Part shown: in pieces, positions 9,701-22,125 of the stretch | Position numbering within the stretch: position 1 is the stretch's first letter | Layout of the letters: every line of letters begins with the position of its first letter | NCBI RefSeq assembly: GCF_039555755.1 | Contig: NZ_CP154631.1 | Coordinates: 4,092,001-4,156,000, forward strand | DNA length: 64,000 bases | DNA from: Pseudomonas sediminis | GTDB lineage: Bacteria > Pseudomonadota > Gammaproteobacteria > Pseudomonadales > Pseudomonadaceae | Reading direction: 5' to 3' | Program-made: the position numbers and the translations under genes | The notes under the pieces: generated by a model | Told to the model about the DNA's origin: nothing | Seen by the model: only the letters and a program-made list of their open reading frames with translations | The model's database searches: none

Positions 9701-10557
9701 TCCAGCGCTGCCGCAACGAGTACCCGGTACGCCTGATGTGCCGTTGCCTTAAGGTTTCTGCCAGTGGCTATTACGCCTGGCAGGATCGTGATCCAAGCCC
9801 CCGCGCTCGAGAGAATGCGCGCTTGGTGAAGCGCATTCGAGAGATTCACGAGGACAGTCGTGGTGTGATCGGAGCGCCACGTATGCACGAGGATCTGCTC
9901 GACGAGGGCGAAACTGTGAGCCTGAACCGCGTTGCTCGCCTGATGGCGGCTGAGCGAATTCAAGGCTGGCCACGCCGGAAGAGGCGTGGGTTTGGAAGAG
10001 CCGCCAGCGGCCGTCCAGCAGGTGTGAAAAATCTGCTGGAGCGCGATTTCACTGCGCAGGAGCCGGAGCGCAAGTGGGTCACGGACATCACGGAAATAGC
10101 CACACTGGAAGGCAAACTCTTCCTATGCGTGGTGCTCGACTTGTACAGCAAGCTGGTGATCGGTTGGTCGATGCACCACCGCCAAGATCGGCTGATGGTG
10201 ATTCGAGCGGTGGAGATGGCGATCTGGCAGCGCCAAGGTGACTGGTCAGTGATCCTGCATTCGGATCGCGGTAGCCAATTCACCAGTGCGGACTATCAGC
10301 GCTTTTTGAATCGCAACACGCTGATCTGCAGCATGAGTGCCGTCGGTCATTGCGGCGACAACGCCGCCTGTGAGGGCTTCTTCGGTCAGCTCAAACGGGA
10401 GCGTGTTGCTCACCAGTCGTATCGGACTCGCGATGAGGCCCGGGCGGATTTATTCGATTACATCGAGCGGTTTCATAACCCACGTATGCGTCGTAGAGTC
10501 GCCCGGCAAGATCTGAAGTTTTCAGCCCTTTTCAAGCCGTCCGTGGAAATGGGGTAG
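9697..10557 (+). CDS. IS3-family transposase OrfB (DDE catalytic subunit)
   Basis: A 286-residue rve-type integrase/transposase. The catalytic triad is visible: D in [14 protein letters not shown] in [11 protein letters not shown], and E in [14 protein letters not shown], with the usual spacing of about 35 residues between the second D and the E. An HTH_21-like N-terminal part precedes it. The start is GTG at 9697, overlapping the OrfA stop. The gene appears intact, so the element may still be active. Confidence 0.93.
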   Translation: MIQRCRNEYPVRLMCRCLKVSASGYYAWQDRDPSPRARENARLVKRIREIHEDSRGVIGAPRMHEDLLDEGETVSLNRVARLMAAERIQGWPRRKRRGFGRAASGRPAGVKNLLERDFTAQEPERKWVTDITEIATLEGKLFLCVVLDLYSKLVIGWSMHHRQDRLMVIRAVEMAIWQRQGDWSVILHSDRGSQFTSADYQRFLNRNTLICSMSAVGHCGDNAACEGFFGQLKRERVAHQSYRTRDEARADLFDYIERFHNPRMRRRVARQDLKFSALFKPSVEMG

Positions 10558-10562
10558 AACCC

Positions 10563-10925
10563 ACTCCGCCCTTCCTGCACAACGGTTCGGTGCCCAACCT
10601 GTTCGAGTTGCTCTCTCCCGCATACGAGCGGCAGGCCCAGTTCTGGGTCGGTAACTTCGAATTCGATCCGGAACGCGTGGGTTATCGCAGCGACAAGTTC
10701 CCAGGCGGCTTCCTGCTCGATACCCGTGTGACCGGCAACGGCAATGGCGGTCATGAGTTCCGCGATGGTTGCCGTCAGGAGGGCGTCATAGGCCGTGCCC
10801 TGTCGCCGGACGAGCGCCTGGCACTGATCGAATACCTGAAAGTGCTGGGTAACGCTGATCTGGAAACTCAGCTCACTGACGTGCCGGTACAAGCCTGGAC
10901 GCCCGGCCCGAACTGCGAAGGCTGA
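10563..10925 (+). pseudogene. Di-heme cytochrome c, 3' part, separated by the IS
   Basis: The frame resumes exactly after the right inverted repeat with TPPFLHNGSVPNL, the conserved distal motif of di-heme cytochrome c proteins. It continues through a Gly-rich stretch (TGNGNGGHEF) and ends with an Asn/Cys-rich tail. A GTG at 10590 could be read as a start, but the piece has no heme site and no export signal, so it is a disconnected C-terminus. Confidence 0.88.
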
Positions 10926-10958
10926 TTTCAACCGATACCTAGAACAAGGATTGCAACG

Positions 10959-12152
10959 ATGTTGAAGCGCTTCTGGCTCTGGCTCGGTCGCCTGCTCGGC
11001 AAACTGCTGCTCACCGTCGCCCTTGTAGGCCTGGTTGGCTGGGGCCTGGGCGAAGCCTATTACGCCTGGAAATTCTCCGGCCCGGTCTCTACGCAAGAAC
11101 AGATCGAGCCGGATGAGGCCGCGCTCACCAGGCTGATCATCGAAGACGCTGTACGCATCGTCGAGCAACACCGCGATAACACCCGCGTACTGCGTGACGC
11201 CCACGCCAAGGCCCACGGCTGCGTGAAAGCCGAAGTACAGGTGCTGGATACGCTGGATGAGTCACTGCGCCATGGCGTCTTCAGCGAACCCGGGCATACC
11301 TGGCAGGCCTGGATGCGCCTGTCCAACGGCAATGCCTACCCGCAGTTTGATCGTGCCCGCGATGCACGTGGTATGGCCATAAAGCTGCTCGACGTACCGG
11401 GCGAGAAACTCATGAAGAGCCCTGCGCATGCTGGCGAGCAGGACTTCGTGATGTTCAACCATCCGGCTTTCTTCGTTCGCGACGTGGCCGAGTACCGCAC
11501 CAATTTCGCAGCTCAGGCAGATGGCAAGAAGGTCCAGGCCTTCTTCCCCAGCTTGGACCCGCGCACCTGGGAGGTGCGTCATCTGGTCATCGCCCTGAAA
11601 ACGCTGGCTCCGGCACCAGAAAGCCCCGTGGCCACCACCTACAACTCCATTGCACCGTTCAAGCTCGGCGAGTCGAACATCAAATACCGCGTGGTACCGG
11701 CACCGCAGAATTGCCCGCCCTACGAATTGCCGGAACAAAATAACGCCCTACCCAACTTCCTGCGCAATGCGCTTTACCAGCAGCTGTCACTGGACCGTGC
11801 GCCGGCGTGCTTTGAATTGCAGGTACAAAAACAGAACGCGCAGTACTACATGCCCATCGAAGATCCGAGTGTCGAGTGGAGCGAAAAGATATCGCCCTTC
11901 GAAAGCGTTGCCCGTATTACCGTGCAGCCTCAGGACTTCGATAGCCGGGAACAAAACCTGTTCTGCGACAATTTGTCCTTCAACCCTTGGCATGCACTTC
12001 CCGAACACCGCCCTATCGGCGGTATAAACCGTTTGCGCAAGTCGGTATATGAGGCAGTAAGTGCCTATCGCCATCAGCGAAACGCTCCAGCCCCCGCTAG
12101 CGTTGCGCCGCAGCCGACCCAGCAGGAAACAGAGGCGGAACTTTCGCAGTAG
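10959..12152 (+). CDS. Membrane-anchored catalase-family protein
   Basis: A 397-residue protein with an N-terminal membrane anchor (about 14-33) followed by a catalase-like heme-binding fold. The distal His region (DAHAKAHGCVKAE) and MRLSNGN and RDARGMAIKLL blocks are recognisable, but the sequence is far from canonical catalases and the C-terminus is Pro/Ala-rich. It starts 33 bases after the cytochrome c stop. In related bacteria the two genes occur together, suggesting a peroxide-related redox function at the membrane. That partnership is broken here by the IS. Confidence 0.82.
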   Translation: MLKRFWLWLGRLLGKLLLTVALVGLVGWGLGEAYYAWKFSGPVSTQEQIEPDEAALTRLIIEDAVRIVEQHRDNTRVLRDAHAKAHGCVKAEVQVLDTLDESLRHGVFSEPGHTWQAWMRLSNGNAYPQFDRARDARGMAIKLLDVPGEKLMKSPAHAGEQDFVMFNHPAFFVRDVAEYRTNFAAQADGKKVQAFFPSLDPRTWEVRHLVIALKTLAPAPESPVATTYNSIAPFKLGESNIKYRVVPAPQNCPPYELPEQNNALPNFLRNALYQQLSLDRAPACFELQVQKQNAQYYMPIEDPSVEWSEKISPFESVARITVQPQDFDSREQNLFCDNLSFNPWHALPEHRPIGGINRLRKSVYEAVSAYRHQRNAPAPASVAPQPTQQETEAELSQ

Positions 12153-12333
12153 AAAGTTGTTGCCGGCGAGACGCCAGAAGTTATCATCAGGGCACACTGT
12201 GCCAGTAATAAAACTTTTTTCAGCCATGTGTGACTTATGGATCTACTGAGTTCATCAACACTATTGAAAGGCCGACACCAATAACCTGTTGGCCGCAATT
12301 AATTGTTGGGATCAACTCGGAGAAACCGACCCC

Positions 12334-12600
12334 ATGAACACACCGCTGCGTTTCAACGAAGCCCTGCTGATTGCCGATCGCGCCTTCCGCCCGTTTCAGT
12401 GCGTAGCCTGGGCTCCGCAGGACGGCACCGGCGTCGTCAGCATCAGCGTTATCGACCGTACCAACACTCGCCTGCTCGGCCGCCAGCTTTCCAGCGCCAC
12501 TTACAGCGACCCGCAACAACTGGAAGACGCGCTGCAGCGTTCCCGTGATGAGCTGAGCAGCCAAGGTTTCGACCTGGCCCCGTGGAGCATGCCGGAGTAA
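12334..12600 (+). CDS. Small conserved protein of unknown function
   Basis: An 88-residue acidic cytosolic protein, starting at the ATG at 12334 with an AGAAAC-like upstream stretch rather than a strong binding site. No membrane segment or known motif is visible. The composition is regular coding sequence with typical third-position GC. I do not recognise the family. Confidence 0.65.
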   Translation: MNTPLRFNEALLIADRAFRPFQCVAWAPQDGTGVVSISVIDRTNTRLLGRQLSSATYSDPQQLEDALQRSRDELSSQGFDLAPWSMPE

Positions 12601-12700
12601 ATCCTGTCGGGGCGCCTTGCGCGCCCCAGGATGTGCCCGTTGCGCCTGGCCTGCGGCGACTGCAGACTACTGCGATCGCCACTGAGCCGAGCCTAGCGCC

Positions 12701-12928
12701 ATGCTTGAACTGCGCCCTAATTGCGAGAACTGCGACTGCGACCTGCCTGCCGCCAGTAGCGACGCCTTGATCTGCTCCTTCGAGTGCACCTTCTGCCGGT
12801 CCTGCGCCGAATCCGTGCTGGCGCTACGCTGCCCGAACTGCAGCGGCGAATTGGTGAAGCGCCCCATTCGCCCGGCCGAGAAGCTCGAACGCTTCCCCGC
12901 TTCCAGCAAACGCGTGCTCAAAGCCTGA
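12701..12928 (+). CDS. DUF1272 small cysteine-rich protein
   Basis: A 75-residue protein with paired cysteines (CENCDCD, CSFECTFCRSC, CPNCSG) arranged like a zinc ribbon, characteristic of DUF1272. A structural zinc site is likely; the role is unknown. A strong intrinsic terminator follows five bases after the stop. Confidence 0.88.
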   Translation: MLELRPNCENCDCDLPAASSDALICSFECTFCRSCAESVLALRCPNCSGELVKRPIRPAEKLERFPASSKRVLKA

Positions 12929-12932
12929 AATG

Positions 12933-12961
12933 AAAACGGGGCGACCTGGTCGCCCCGTTTT
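12933..12961. terminator. Bidirectional intrinsic terminator
   Basis: The stem AAAACGGGGCGA/TCGCCCCGTTTT has a short loop and A/T tracts on both sides. It can end transcription of the DUF1272 gene and of the convergent nfuA gene. Confidence 0.85.
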
Positions 12962-12978
12962 CCTGTGCGCTGCGCCTG

Positions 12979-13563
12979 TCAGTAATAGGCGTTCTCGCGA
13001 TTGCTGTGGTCAGTCACGTCGCGCACACCCTTGAGCTCCGGAATGCGCTCGAGCAGGGTTTTCTCGATGCCTTCCTTGAGGGTGTAATCGGCTTGGCCAC
13101 AACCCTGGCAGCCGCCACCGAACTGCAGGACAGCGATGCCCTCTTCGACCACGTCGATCAGTGTCACCTGGCCGCCGTGGCTGGCCAGGCCGGGGTTGAT
13201 CTCGGTCTGCAGGTAGTAATTGATGCGCTCGTTCAGCGGGCTGTCTTCGTTGACCATCGGCACCTTGGCGTTCGGTGCCTTGATGGTCAGCTGGCCGCCC
13301 ATACGATCAGTGGCGTAGTCGACGACAGCGTCATCCAGGAAAGGCTCGCTGACGCCATCGATCCAGGCGGTGAAGCTGGCCAGGCCAACGGCGGTGTCTT
13401 CAGGTTTTTGCTCACCCGGTTTGCAGTAGGCAATGCAGGTTTCCGCATAAGGCGTACCTGGCTGGGTGATGAAAACGCGGATGCCAATACCCGGTGTGTC
13501 CTGCTTGCTCAGCAGCTCGGCCAGGTAGTCTTCGGCAGCTTGAGTAATGATGATAGCGCTCAT
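12979..13563 (-). CDS. nfuA: Fe-S biogenesis protein NfuA
   Basis: The 194-residue protein has a degenerate A-type HesB-like domain (about 1-95) followed by a Nfu domain with the cluster-binding CQGC at 152-155. It acts as a carrier delivering [4Fe-4S] clusters to target apoproteins, particularly under oxidative stress or iron limitation. Length and domain order match the family. Confidence 0.96.
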   Translation of the reverse strand: MSAIIITQAAEDYLAELLSKQDTPGIGIRVFITQPGTPYAETCIAYCKPGEQKPEDTAVGLASFTAWIDGVSEPFLDDAVVDYATDRMGGQLTIKAPNAKVPMVNEDSPLNERINYYLQTEINPGLASHGGQVTLIDVVEEGIAVLQFGGGCQGCGQADYTLKEGIEKTLLERIPELKGVRDVTDHSNRENAYY

Positions 13564-13633
13564 GGCAACTCCTCACGGTCATGCGGCGAATTGTACGCCA
13601 AGTGGCGGCCTGAATATAGTCCTACTAATTTAC

Positions 13634-14653
13634 TCAGGATAACGACTGCAGCTTTCCCGAGTCGGTTCGCTGCCCTATCCAGAGCTTGGCGCGCACGAAA
13701 AAGCGCTTTTCGATCAACTCGTAGCTGCCCCAGGCGGCCAACGCGATCACCGGTATGCAGGCAGCGATGACCAGGGCCGGGGCAAGCCCCAGACGGGCCT
13801 GCAGGTACCAGCCCAGTGACAGCACGATCACGTGCAGCAGATACACCGAATAGGAGCAATCGCCCATATGACTGAGCAGGCGATTGCCCCGGAAACAAGG
13901 CTCCATCGCAATGCAGGCGGCTACGATCAGCGCACTCGGCACGCCCCAGTGCAGCAGGCGCATGGAGTTGTCGAAGTGGTAGATGGTCAGCAGCGATGCG
14001 GCGATGACCAACAGTGGCAACCAGAAGCCCTGACGAATCCAGCCACGTGTGTAGATCACGCCCAGTCCTATGCCGAAGACGAACTCATAGACGATGCTGT
14101 TGCGGTAGAAGTCGCTCATCCATGGCTGCGTGGCCAGCAGGCCGAACACCGTCAGACTGAGGACGATGAACACCAGGCGCAAGCGCTCGGTGAAGATGAA
14201 AGTCAGGGCGAATAGCAGGTAGAAAAACATCTCGTAATTCAACGTCCAGCCGACATTGAGCGTGGGATAGAGACCGAACCCTCCCGGGTTCTCGGCGGGA
14301 ATGAAGAACAGCGAGAGCAGCAGATGATGCAGGTCGAATTCCTGCACCGGCATCACCGGGTTGGCAAAGGCGATGATCAGCGCAGCCATCAGCGAGTAGA
14401 GCCAATAGGCGGGGACGATACGCAGTGCGCGATTGAGCATGAAGCGCCAGGGCGTGATGCGCTTGCCTTGAGTGGAGAGATAGATCACCAGGCCGCTGAT
14501 GACGAAGAAGATGTCGACACCAACGGCGCCCCGCTCAGCAAACAGACGACCGACGAAGCTGTCGGCCTGAAAATCGAAGAACACCTGCATGACATGATGA
14601 AAAACCACAACCCAGGCTGCCAGCGCCCGTAAAGCCTGTACTGAAACCAGCAT
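13634..14653 (-). CDS. Acyltransferase 3 family membrane protein (OafA/YrhL-like)
   Basis: A 339-residue protein with about ten membrane helices. The N-terminal LRALAAWVVVFHH carries the conserved His of acyltransferase 3 enzymes, which O-acylate surface polysaccharides. GAVGVDIFFVISGLVI is the second family block. The ATG at 14653 was preferred over a TTG nine codons upstream. It has no polysaccharide-synthesis neighbours, so the substrate is unknown. Confidence 0.85.
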   Translation of the reverse strand: MLVSVQALRALAAWVVVFHHVMQVFFDFQADSFVGRLFAERGAVGVDIFFVISGLVIYLSTQGKRITPWRFMLNRALRIVPAYWLYSLMAALIIAFANPVMPVQEFDLHHLLLSLFFIPAENPGGFGLYPTLNVGWTLNYEMFFYLLFALTFIFTERLRLVFIVLSLTVFGLLATQPWMSDFYRNSIVYEFVFGIGLGVIYTRGWIRQGFWLPLLVIAASLLTIYHFDNSMRLLHWGVPSALIVAACIAMEPCFRGNRLLSHMGDCSYSVYLLHVIVLSLGWYLQARLGLAPALVIAACIPVIALAAWGSYELIEKRFFVRAKLWIGQRTDSGKLQSLS

Positions 14654-14833
14654 GGAACCGCTATTCCCCCCTGTCGCCAAGATCGAAACCGAGCGGCCTG
14701 GAATCAGGCAGCCTCAGCGTCCGACCGCAGCGGCATGCGAAAGGTCGATGGCACCTAACCGGGATCGACGGGCGGGCCCTAAGCAGCGCCGCAGAGAGAT
14801 CAACCCTTGCCGCGCCTGGCTTTCGGGGCGCGA

Positions 14834-17110
14834 CTAGAAGTTCTGGTAGCGATTCATGTCCAGCACCCCGGCCTCCAGCGGCTGGGTTTCGCGGATGTGC
14901 TCGGCCAGGTCATGGAAATAGCGCCAGAACTCCGGATGGCTACGCCGCACACCCCAGCGCTCGACGATACGCTCGAAGGATTTTGCGTCGCTGACACCTT
15001 CCATCTGCTTGACGAAGGCATCCACTTCACTCGCTTTGACCGTGAACAGGAAATTCGGATAGCTGCTGAGCACTTCCGGGTAGATGGTCAGGGTGTCCAG
15101 GCGTGGCTGATAACGCAGCTCCTCTCCCAACATGAACGCCACGTTGCTGTGCGCACGGTTGCGCAGCAGGCTGTAGATCTCACGCGAGCCGTCGCTCAGC
15201 TCCACCCGCAGCATGGTCGCTTCCGGCAGTTGATCGATCACCCGCAAACCACCAGCTGGGCGACTGGCCAGGCGCGCCAACGACTGTTCGGCATGTTGCA
15301 ACTCCTTGGGCAAACCGTCGCGATAACAATGTGCACCTGTACAGCGGTTGATTGGGTCAGGGCGTGCATTGAGCTTGGCGTAGCGCTGCAGTAGCTGCTC
15401 GGCGAACTGCTTCTTCGGATCATTGCCGCTCAGGCCAATGGCGCTCGGCGAACGATGGTCGACCGAGGTGTAGTCCAGCAGCATCTTCAACTTGCCGCTG
15501 TTCTGATACCAGTCATCCAGGTAAGCCTCACGCGAGCGTGCCGGCAGCAGACGCAGGAAGTTCACTTCGGCGCCATTGCGGATCAGATCGAAGTACAACC
15601 GAGTCTGCGCCTGGTGCGAGACGTTGCCGAACACGTCGAAATTGACCACCAACTGGTAGTAGGTGCGCTCCAGCAGCGGATAGTCCAGCCACCAGAGGGT
15701 TTGCGGAATCTCTCCGAGCAGGCCTTTGCGTACCGAAGCGCTGTCGTGTTGACGGAAGATCGACAGCAACGCGTTGTCGTTGCCGCTCCAGATATGCGCC
15801 CAATCGGCAGCAGGCGCGTCGGCGTAGGCATCCTTGCGCAGGTCCTCGTAATCATTGCGCTTGTTGCGGTAGTCGCGCCAAAGGCCCAGCAGATCGCCGA
15901 CATCATCGAACTGACCCGGCATGGCCAATAGCGGCGTGGCCTCGCGCTGGTACTCGGCATCGGTGATGTAGAGATCGTGCTCCGGCGCCTGGAACACGGC
16001 CCAGAAGTTGTCGCGAATCACGTCAGTAGCGATCTGCCCGCGGCACACAGGGCCGCGGATGAAGGTGCGCACGAAGTACTCGGCGTTATCCAGCATGAAC
16101 TGATAGCGCGCGCGCGCCGGAATCGCGGCGAAGGTTTCGAAGGGGTTGGCGCGGCGTTGTGCGCCATAACCGGGGACAGCATCCAGCGTCCAGTCCTCAC
16201 CGAAGAACATCTCCTTCACCCGCGCCAGCTTGGCGTCGCCCAGCGGATAGGTGATGTGCGTCTTGTGCACGATCACACCCTGGATCGGCCATAGCCGGTA
16301 ATAGAACTCGGTGCCCGGATCATCATTGGGACGGCGCGTGGCGATGGGGTCGATAGGCTTGCCGCTGGGGGTACGCGAACGCACCATCTGGAAGAAATGC
16401 CCCGGCTCACCGCCCTCGAAATGCAGGTGGGCAAGGAACAGGTGCTCGTACAACCAGCGCGAAACCAGGTCCTCACGGGCCCCCGGAGCGTTGAAGAAGT
16501 TCTCCCACTGCTCGACCTGATGCAACTCGGTGGCGCTGGGTTTCAGGGGCTGCTCGGCGACCGGTGCACCCTGCGCCAGCCACTGTTCAAGGGTGGCGTA
16601 TTCAGCATCGTCTAGGCCCGTCACAGCGAACGGCATGCCGCCATGGGGATTCTTCTGCGCGTAGGCGGCGAACTCACCCGGCAATGGGCAGCTGTTGCTG
16701 CGGGTGATGGCGATATCGAGCGTGTCTGGGAGCTTGGCATTGGGCTCCAATGGCTGACTGCGGCCCAGTTCCAGCATGCGCTTGATCAGTGCTGCCTGGC
16801 CGTTCTCGCCATCGAGCACCGAATGAAAGTCGCGCTTACGCCAGGCCGCCTCGCCCTGCGCGTCCAGATAAAGTCGGGTAGTCGCTTGCGCCTGGCTGCG
16901 CGTGCCATCGTAGACCGGCTGTTTACTGGCACCGCGCAGGATGCCTTCAGCACTGCCGAGATTGAGCTGGCAGGGCGCGTCGTAGCAGGTGTGGCAGGCT
17001 ACGCACTTGTGGGTGAGGATCGGCTGAACATCGTCGATATAGGAAATCGCTTCCGCGCGGGCTAGGCCGGCTGCGAAAGAAAGGAGAAACAGAGCAGCGG
17101 GCTTGAGCAT
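14834..17110 (-). CDS. cti: Fatty acid cis/trans isomerase Cti
   Basis: The 758-residue periplasmic heme protein converts cis- to trans-unsaturated fatty acids in membrane phospholipids, a rapid solvent and heat response known in Pseudomonas. An N-terminal signal peptide ending near ARA precedes the heme motif CVACH (about residue 36-40) with extra cysteines right after. The ATG at 17110 has an AAGGA site; a GTG two codons upstream is too close to it. The gene is transcribed alone. Confidence 0.95.
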   Translation of the reverse strand: MLKPAALFLLSFAAGLARAEAISYIDDVQPILTHKCVACHTCYDAPCQLNLGSAEGILRGASKQPVYDGTRSQAQATTRLYLDAQGEAAWRKRDFHSVLDGENGQAALIKRMLELGRSQPLEPNAKLPDTLDIAITRSNSCPLPGEFAAYAQKNPHGGMPFAVTGLDDAEYATLEQWLAQGAPVAEQPLKPSATELHQVEQWENFFNAPGAREDLVSRWLYEHLFLAHLHFEGGEPGHFFQMVRSRTPSGKPIDPIATRRPNDDPGTEFYYRLWPIQGVIVHKTHITYPLGDAKLARVKEMFFGEDWTLDAVPGYGAQRRANPFETFAAIPARARYQFMLDNAEYFVRTFIRGPVCRGQIATDVIRDNFWAVFQAPEHDLYITDAEYQREATPLLAMPGQFDDVGDLLGLWRDYRNKRNDYEDLRKDAYADAPAADWAHIWSGNDNALLSIFRQHDSASVRKGLLGEIPQTLWWLDYPLLERTYYQLVVNFDVFGNVSHQAQTRLYFDLIRNGAEVNFLRLLPARSREAYLDDWYQNSGKLKMLLDYTSVDHRSPSAIGLSGNDPKKQFAEQLLQRYAKLNARPDPINRCTGAHCYRDGLPKELQHAEQSLARLASRPAGGLRVIDQLPEATMLRVELSDGSREIYSLLRNRAHSNVAFMLGEELRYQPRLDTLTIYPEVLSSYPNFLFTVKASEVDAFVKQMEGVSDAKSFERIVERWGVRRSHPEFWRYFHDLAEHIRETQPLEAGVLDMNRYQNF

Positions 17111-17262
17111 GGCCACGTCCTTGATTGCAATGCTGGCAATTCTAACGAGACGGCCAGCCTAGCAACATGAATGAAATTCATGGAAAGCCCGCTGACGCTC
17201 CAAAACCCTGCAGCTTTGCTATCATCGTGCACCTTTGTTTCCGCTTTGCTCAGGTAGTTCTC

Positions 17263-20973
<3,711 letters not shown>

Positions 20974-20976
20974 CGC

Positions 20977-21004
20977 AAAAGAGCCCGCAATCGCGGGCTC
21001 TTTT
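20977..21004 (+). terminator. Intrinsic terminator of metH
   Basis: The stem AAAAGAGCCCGC/GCGGGCTCTTTT with a four-base loop ends in a T tract, directly after the metH stop. Confidence 0.9.
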
Positions 21005-21125
21005 CATTCATACGGCAGCGAACGCGAGTCGACTCGCGCCGATTGTCAAAAAACACGAACTCCCAAGCCCGATCAATGCTCCAAGACTTACCGAGCAACT
21101 TTGGCTCGTTCGACGGAGCGATGAC

Positions 21126-21461
21126 ATGTACAAGCACAGCCTTGCAGTACTGGCAGTGGCAGCCGTGATGAGCGGTTGCTCGACTATCGAGAACCCAGCC
21201 GATTACGTGACCTTTCGTAATGAGCCACTGGTCAAGCAGGTCGACCATGGCATGACTCAGGAGCAGGTACTCACTCTCGGCGGGCCACCCTCTTCGGACG
21301 TGCGCAATAGCGTCACAGGCGGCACCTGCAACAACTATGTGCTGAATGTCGACGGCCTGGAGCAGCCCTATTACGTGGACTTCGACGTCAACGGCCGGGT
21401 CGACAGCAAGGGCTTCATGACCTGCGAACAGCACCAGGGCAACCTGCGCAAGCGGCTCTGA
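21126..21461 (+). CDS. osmE: Osmotically inducible lipoprotein OsmE-like
   Basis: A 111-residue lipoprotein with a signal peptide ending in the lipobox MSGC (Cys about residue 18) and a SmpA/OmlA-like domain containing the family block MTQEQVLTLGGPPS. It is probably anchored in the outer membrane. The ATG follows a GGAG site. OsmE is induced by osmotic stress in enterics; regulation here is not visible. Confidence 0.88.
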   Translation: MYKHSLAVLAVAAVMSGCSTIENPADYVTFRNEPLVKQVDHGMTQEQVLTLGGPPSSDVRNSVTGGTCNNYVLNVDGLEQPYYVDFDVNGRVDSKGFMTCEQHQGNLRKRL

Positions 21462-21469
21462 ATACGATC

Positions 21470-21493
21470 AGCCCCGCTGCGCGCAGCGGGGCT
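21470..21493 (+). terminator. Hairpin after osmE
   Basis: A near-perfect palindrome AGCCCCGCTG/CAGCGGGGCT is placed eight bases after the osmE stop. It lacks a T tract, so its termination efficiency is uncertain. Confidence 0.55.
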
Positions 21494-21510
21494 GACAACT
21501 GCCTAGAAGA

Positions 21511-21588
21511 TCAGTGAGAGCAATCCCACCACACGATCAGGCCGATGATGAAAATGATACCGACGGTGCCTCCGAGAAACTTCAGCAT
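21511..21588 (-). CDS. Putative 25-residue small membrane protein
   Basis: An ATG at 21588 preceded by AAGGAGA opens a 25-codon frame. The peptide begins MLKFLGG and has one hydrophobic helix of about 17 residues ending in WW and a polar tail (DCSH). The strong ribosome binding site and clean single-helix design support a real gene. The function is unknown. Confidence 0.55.
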   Translation of the reverse strand: MLKFLGGTVGIIFIIGLIVWWDCSH

Positions 21589-21692
21589 GCTGACTCTCCT
21601 TCTTGTCGGTTCATCAGCTCTGACCTCTTCCGGCTTGGCCGCGTTTAGTCTTTTTCTTCAGCGTCTCGCCTGACATGAGGTGCGCATCGGAA

Positions 21693-21986
21693 TCAGGCGC
21701 CCGGGCGACGGACAATCTTGATGCTGTATTCCATCTGCGGCTTGCGCGTCACGCTCACCGCACGACGGCTGACGGTATCCAGCGTGATGTTCCAGAAACC
21801 ACCGGAGGGTACGCGGATTTTCGCTGGGAACTTGATAAAGGCGCCGCCGTGATAACTGTGACGGCCACGGTTTCTGAACGCGCGGAAGTTGGTATCGTTC
21901 ATCAGGCGGATGTTGCAGGGTTGCGAACACTGGATGACCACCAGATCGCCCTCTTCCAGATGCTCACGTTGATGGATGAATTTCAT
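21693..21986 (-). CDS. DUF1883 protein
   Basis: A 97-residue protein beginning MKFIHQREHLEEGDLVVI, typical of DUF1883. It is a small beta-rich cytosolic domain without known function. The start at 21986 was chosen on family alignment; the frame is open further upstream but without similarity. Confidence 0.8.
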   Translation of the reverse strand: MKFIHQREHLEEGDLVVIQCSQPCNIRLMNDTNFRAFRNRGRHSYHGGAFIKFPAKIRVPSGGFWNITLDTVSRRAVSVTRKPQMEYSIKIVRRPGA

Positions 21987-22125
21987 CGTTTTCGGACTCG
22001 GTGGTGAAACGGGGGCGCAATAGTGCCGCAAGCGGCCCGGCACCGCCAGCGCAGCTGACGACTCGCTTGCAGCCAAGGCTCGGGCTACCTAGGATGCGCG
22101 CCCAACACAGCCATTTGCTACTGCC

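Larger units (their letters stand above)
9342..10562 (+). mobile_element. IS3-family insertion sequence, about 1221 bp
   Basis: Terminal inverted repeats are visible: the outer 24 bases at 9342-9365 and 10539-10562 match at 21 of 24 positions, both starting GGGTTCTACCCC. Inside lie an OrfA with HTH and an OrfB with DDE motifs, overlapping by four bases. The stop codon of OrfB (TAG, 10555-10557) lies within the right repeat. No target duplication can be seen. The element splits the cytochrome c gene. Confidence 0.92.

Noticed and set aside
9338..10566. Target-site duplication of the IS
   Set aside because: No identical 3-4 base word is found at both ends; the flanks differ, probably because host DNA was lost.
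17167..17262. N-terminal extension of MetH from the ATG at 17167
   Set aside because: The extension has no family similarity and the ATG at 17263 begins at the expected position; the upstream region is more likely the promoter.
17117..17262. Cobalamin or SAM riboswitch upstream of metH
   Set aside because: The space is too short and no conserved B12-box or SAM-aptamer core could be seen.
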